A stretch of DNA of 64,000 nucleotides from Ottelia alismoides (lineage: Eukaryota; Streptophyta; Magnoliopsida; Alismatales; Hydrocharitaceae), in the NCBI GenBank assembly GCA_037367405.1, contig JAZKJV010000086.1, positions 2,155,001 to 2,219,000 of the forward strand, read 5' to 3'. A model generated the notes under the pieces. It saw only the letters and a program-made list of their open reading frames with translations. It searched no databases and had not been told where the DNA came from. This document shows, in pieces, positions 60,092 through 64,000 of this stretch. Numbering within the stretch: position 1 is the stretch's first letter; each line of letters starts with the position of its first letter. Position numbers and translations under genes: made by a program.

Positions 60092-61237
60092 ATGCAATCG
60101 TCTCTCTCCTCTCTTGATTTAAACCTCATCAAGGAACTTTTGCCCAGAATCTTTCTAGATCTAGATCATAAAAACCAATTCATCTCGAGTAGACCCGACC
60201 CATCATTCCTTTTATCTCTTTCAAAAATGGCCAAACATTTTTCCGAGAATCCATCAGAGCTATACTATGAAAATGAATTCATATCGGTTAGACCCAAAAC
60301 ACCTCCTCCAACTTCCACAGGAGACTCTCAACCATCAATAAATCCAACAACCTCTACAAATTCGATCTGCTTCATGATTGACAACCCTTTGTATTCGGAT
60401 CAGACAAACCAACAACCGACTGAGGTCTCAACTTCTTCATACGTCAATCCACTCTACTCCGATCATACAGTTCATCCTTCATATTCACTAAACGCCAATT
60501 TATCATTCATGGGAGATTATAACCACATGATCGAACTCAACACTTCTTCACATCTCCCACCATTGATCATAAATGAACAATCATCATCTTGGATTGACCA
60601 TGACAACCCCCTCTTCAGACATGATACTCATACAGAGCATTAGATTTACCACATAAATACACATCATCCATATATGCTGACTCCACAATATCAAGGTCCG
60701 ACAACTCATGATCAAAGTATAGAACTCTACTCGGACCAACTCCACAGGCCTGGACCATATGAGCAACCACCTTCCATAATTATTGAGGAGATATTTTCTG
60801 AAAATAATAATCATATATTTTATATTTCAAGAGACACCTCTCCTAGCACTTATAGGAAAATGGAAGAGGAAATTATTAAATCTCAAATATAAAAACATAC
60901 CCCGACTGCTCCCATAATGGGTCATGAAAAGATTTTGGAGGATGAAATATCAAGAAACAATAAGAAATTTGATTTTATGGAGGATAGATTTCAAAAATTC
61001 AACGATCAATTAATTTTTGGTGGTTCGGACATTAAAATGAATGAGGAAATGACTGGATCTAAGATTAAAAATTTTGAGGATCTTCAGGAATCTAGGGACG
61101 ATTCAGACAGTATCATTTCTGCATATTATTCCCCTAGAAATGGCTATGCCTCTGACTCTTACTCTGAACATCAGAACCCCTGCTCATCTGAGGAACACAC
61201 CAGATCACCACACCACACAGAAAATGCCAAAAAATAG
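60092..61237 (+). pseudogene. Family B ORF1, novel Ser/Asn/Pro-rich protein in the gag position
   Basis: The first ATG of the frame is 60092. The same frame runs to 61237 with only a TAG at 60641 and a TAA at 60890, so about 380 codons were once continuous. The first part has three NPL(Y/F)-type repeats (DNPLYSD, VNPLYSD, DNPLFRH). The next part is Tyr/Ser/Pro-rich, and from about 60917 there is a charged, probably helical segment (EKILEDEISRNNKKFDFMED) followed by a Ser/Asp-rich tail. No match to the A gag core is visible. The position fits gag or a packaging protein, but the function is unknown. Confidence 0.55.
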
Positions 61238-61976
61238 GAATATTCAAAAACACCAAAAAATCGAAAATCCAGAAAATTTCATAAAAATTGAATCTGAAGA
61301 AGATCTGAAGAATTTGGATTCTGCTTTACGGGAAGCATTAGAAAAAGATTGATTTTTGAAATTCCCTTTATAAAGGCCATTGAACACTTCCCCGACCTTA
61401 AAAGATTTGTAATGGACAAATTAATGTTGAAAAAGTCGGGCAGGATTAGAACAAAGACTGAAAGACATATTTTGTCAATGGCCTCCTACTTGGTGTTGAG
61501 GAGAAAAACCAAAAGCCGCATAATAAAGCGGTTGCCCAGATTTGACTGTGAAATCAATGACACAATTTTCAACCCATGCTCGGATTGATGACGATTCACC
61601 GATCAATATCCTCCCGACCTCTGTATTTCACGAACTCAAACTCAGACCGATCAAGAAGATACGAGAGATTGTACAATTGGTGGACCGATCGATAAAACGA
61701 CTGAGAGGAATCATTTCTGTCATCATGACATTCCAAGGTGTTCCACTCAAAGTAGAATTCATGATCATTGATATTGAGCATCAAGGAGAATTCACCCAGT
61801 CTCTAATTATTCTCGGAAAATCATTCTTAGCATTGGCTAAGGCGATTATTGATTGCGAGACTCGGGAAATCAATTTTACAGTATTGGAAGCACTTCGATC
61901 TGGCCCAGTCTTTGAGGAACCACAATTTTTTGAGGCAACCCACGAAGTCCCGACAACTGTAACCATGAAGCAGTAG
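61238..61976 (+). pseudogene. Family B protease-domain remnant
   Basis: After a frame change near 61235, a short helical run (EEDLKNLDSALREALEKD) leads to EIPFIKAIEHFPDLKRFV, which parallels the pre-protease helix of A. The catalytic region, after a frameshift near 61575, reads Asp-Asp-Asp-Ser-Pro-Ile-Asn-Ile-Leu in place of Asp-Xaa-Gly-Ser-Ser-Ile-Asn. It is followed by VDRSIKRLRGIISV, Val-Glu-Phe-Met-Ile-Ile-Asp-Ile-Glu and ILGKSFLALAKAIIDC, all in Athila protease order. The Asp-Xaa-Gly catalytic Gly is lost, so the protease is likely inactive. Confidence 0.75.
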
Positions 61977-63019
61977 AAGAGCCCTGCCCCGCTGCTACAC
62001 CTGAGATAGCGGTTGTTTATGAGACTATTGGTTTAGAGAATCCCCCCCCCCCCCGCTCCATTCCTAGTTGCTCTCACCATGGTGAATCGAGTATATGAAT
62101 CATATGATCCGGAGATTTATGCATGGGCACACCCTGGGTCAACCTATTCTGACTACATGGATCACATCAACTTGACACAGGAATACTTCAATATCAAATC
62201 AATTGAGAATGAACATGCAGAGACTCTTCCCAGTATTCCAATTCCCGTGGATCTCAAAATAGACAAATCCTTCTTCTACGATCCTGACACATATGCATGG
62301 TCGCACCCAGGGGCAACCTTCTCTAAATATCTTGACCAAATTATCCCAAATCGAGAGTGCACCAACATTCAGGAGACTAAGAACAAACACGCAGTCCGCA
62401 CACCAACCCAGGAGAAGAATTCCAATGGTTATTCATCTGGATACTCAAGTGAACCGACACCTTCATGAGGCAAGAAAAAGAAAGTCACCTTTGACCTTTC
62501 AGAAGAGGGATCAACTGATGATCCCTCATCAGGATCGGAAAAGGTAATCTACATGAGTGAATTATGTTCGGCATCTCTAAATTCATATCTTCGCAAGGAT
62601 CCAAAATTCGATTCTCGTTGGACAACTCCTTTTCCTAACTACTATTCATCAAAAGCTGAAGCTCCTGCCCTCTTTAAGTACACTGGAATTATTTCTTATG
62701 AGCTGACTGGGACCGGTGCTTCTCAGTATTCATCTGAGGACTAACCGATTGACCCCAAGAAGGAACGAATTCTGAGGAAACAACTGAAGAAACAAAAAGA
62801 CATGAATATCTGGAGTGTGTCCACTTTCAAATACTATTCCTCTGAGGACAATTCCGATGATGGATATCTTTCATCTGACTCAAATGCTTCATCCACTATC
62901 CATCATTATTTTTCTGAGGATGGCACTGATAATAGTTGGGAATCATATGCTTCATCTCCGTCTCGTTATTCCGATCTCCCATCGCAGGCTCAAAAAAAGA
63001 TCAGCCGAAAACTGCCTTA
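61977..63019 (+). pseudogene. Family B post-protease novel region (replaces RT-integrase)
   Basis: Same frame as the protease: a TAG at 61974-61976, then open segments 62079-62468, 62469-62744 and 62745-63019 divided by TGA and TAA that look like decayed CGA/CAA codons. Two copies of a unit (YDPEIYAWAHPGSTYSDYMD and YDPDTYAWSHPGATFSKYLD) lie at 62103-62168 and 62277-62342. Then come a basic GKKKKV patch and several Tyr-Ser-Ser-Glu-Asp-like repeats (about 62640-62960). A run of 13 C at 62042-62054 precedes it. No enzyme motif. This looks like a disordered acidic protein of about 340 residues, unknown to me. Confidence 0.55.
62042..62054 (+). repeat. Poly-C run (13 C) in the B reading frame
   Basis: Homopolymer in the gap between protease stop and the 62079 ATG. 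A slippage hotspot; sequencing error is also possible here. Confidence 0.8.
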
Positions 63020-64000
63020 ATCATCGGCTACCCACCCTCCCTCCCGACCATATTGGTCTCCCTGTACAACTTCTTCCTCTACTTAGGCCTAGCCTAAGTA
63101 TAGGGGGAGACCGATGCCATCTCTATATACAATTTCCCTCACCACACTCTTATCTCCCGATCACTCCATTTCCACCCTTCTCCTATACTCAGGCTGACCA
63201 GAGCCTAAGTATAGGGGGAACCGACACCCACCTGTATATACTCTTCTCATTCACATACCCCGACCGCTTCATTTTTTCCGCTCTTCTTCTATACTTAGAC
63301 TGTTCACGATCTAAGTATAGGGGGGAGGACCTGTATATCTTGTTGTTTTCTTTTCATTTTTCACTCTCTTACGCTTAGCCCAAGCTATGTCTTCTTTACG
63401 GTTCTTGTGCTCTGAGGACACTACACTCGCTAAGTATAGGGGTTTTGTATATATACTTCGTATATATTTTACCCATATCTCGTACTTTCACGTAAGTCTA
63501 TATGTATTTATAGGATGGGTCACTAACTTGAAAAAATAAAAAAACAACAAAAAACAACAAAAAACAAAAAACAAAAGAAAAAGAAAAAGAGTTTGGCTAC
63601 TAACACCGACTGTGCCCAAAATTTTTTGAAAACAAAATGACTTCTTATTCATTTTTGCAAAAAAAATCACAAAAAAAGAAGAAAATGTGTATGCATTTCA
63701 CCTGCACCTCATCCATCACCGCATTCATTCGCATGAAAAGTCTTTGGGTTATGAACCGAGTTATGAGCAAAACCGAGAGTGGTCTGGACTTAACCTTAAT
63801 CCACCTAATTCAGAGGAACTTCACCGAGAAATAAGATTTTAGAAACTTCAGGTTTTTGACTTAATTCTTTAAGTTCCACATGACAATGTGCATCATTTGA
63901 CTCTTAGTGTCTAACCTGGTCTCTTCATTCTGGATACAACTCTGGAATAGGGAATTAATTTGTACTCTCGCACTATGCACTTAGCTCAACTCAAACGAGA
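63020..64000 (+). other. 3' UTR of B (continues beyond window)
   Basis: Contains the four boxes at 63077-63442, then an A-rich stretch (63525-63700) and a segment at about 63785-63880 matching the A UTR at about 31490-31590. The PPT and 3' LTR should follow outside the window. The short ORFs here have no support. Confidence 0.75.
63077..63442 (+). repeat. Four PPT-like boxes, mostly in stem-loops (B)
   Basis: Boxes CTAAGTATAGGGGG end near 63107, 63218, 63332 and 63442. Upstream arms such as CTATACTTAG pair with the first half of the box. The fourth, with its GTCTTCTTTACGG...CTCTGAGGACA lead and following TATATATAC hairpin, is collinear with the fourth box of A. Confidence 0.85.

Larger units (their letters stand above)
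55511..64000 (+). mobile_element. Family B non-autonomous Athila-related element (plus copy, 3' end off-window)
   Basis: 5' LTR 55511-58640, perfect tRNA-Asp PBS, 1.4-kb leader, reading frames 60092-63019, then a 3' UTR with four PPT-like boxes. Between the protease remnant and the UTR there is no RT, RNase H or integrase. UTR, leader, PBS, LTR tip and protease region are shared with A. Its replication therefore probably depended on enzymes from an A-like relative. It inserted into C4 after GGGAC (55506-55510). Confidence 0.85.

Overview
The window looks like plant nuclear heterochromatin: AT-rich DNA packed with decayed, nested LTR retrotransposons. The evidence is tRNA-Asp and tRNA-iMet primer-binding sites, Athila-type Ty3/Gypsy gag-pol, Angela/BARE-like Ty1/Copia LTRs and a plant-type DEAD-box helicase fragment. 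I see no intact host gene. The species cannot be told from the sequence. All similarities are from reading and memory; no alignment was run.

Layout. (1) 1-5472, minus strand: the 5' part of a non-autonomous Athila-related element, here called family B (copy B'): ORF remnant, leader, decayed PBS and a 3.4-kb LTR. (2) 5473-8464: minus-strand remnant of a chromovirus-like Gypsy element (gag, iMet PBS, LTR-like DNA), then unassigned sequence. (3) 8465-34389: an Athila element (A) with plus-strand gag, protease, RT, RNase H and integrase, all broken by stops and frameshifts. Both of its ends are large palindromes, but of different sequence: the left is an inverted duplication of R-U5-like DNA, the right an inverted duplication of U3-like DNA. 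(4) 17941-28536: a complete Copia element (C1, minus) inserted in the RT gene of A, with target duplication GCTTG. (5) 34546-51090: an older Copia element (C2, minus) holding a second full copy (C3, 36926-47471, duplication AAGCT). (6) 51117-52777: a plus-strand Copia LTR remnant (C5) holding about 1.1 kb of foreign DNA with a DHH1/DDX6-like helicase pseudogene. (7) 52993-55510: Copia LTR (C4, minus), cut by (8) 55511-64000: family B copy in plus orientation (3.1-kb LTR, perfect tRNA-Asp PBS, novel reading frames, protease remnant, 3' UTR), running off the window.

How the parts relate. A and B share the tRNA-Asp PBS, a leader motif around AGGAGAGCAACC, the protease region, LTR tips beginning TGATGAATC and a distinctive 3' UTR with four PPT-like boxes (CTAAGTATAGGGGG), mostly in stem-loops. 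A carries RT, RNase H and integrase; B has none between its protease and 3' UTR and instead encodes a Ser/Tyr-rich acidic protein. I infer that B used proteins of an A-like partner. The Copia copies share pol lesions, including loss of the RT YVDD motif, yet C1 has nearly identical LTRs, so that family also appears to have been mobilised in trans.

The strongest oddity is the inside-out Athila: its structure is what results if the segment between the two LTR midpoints (near the U3/R boundary) is flipped inside an otherwise normal insertion.
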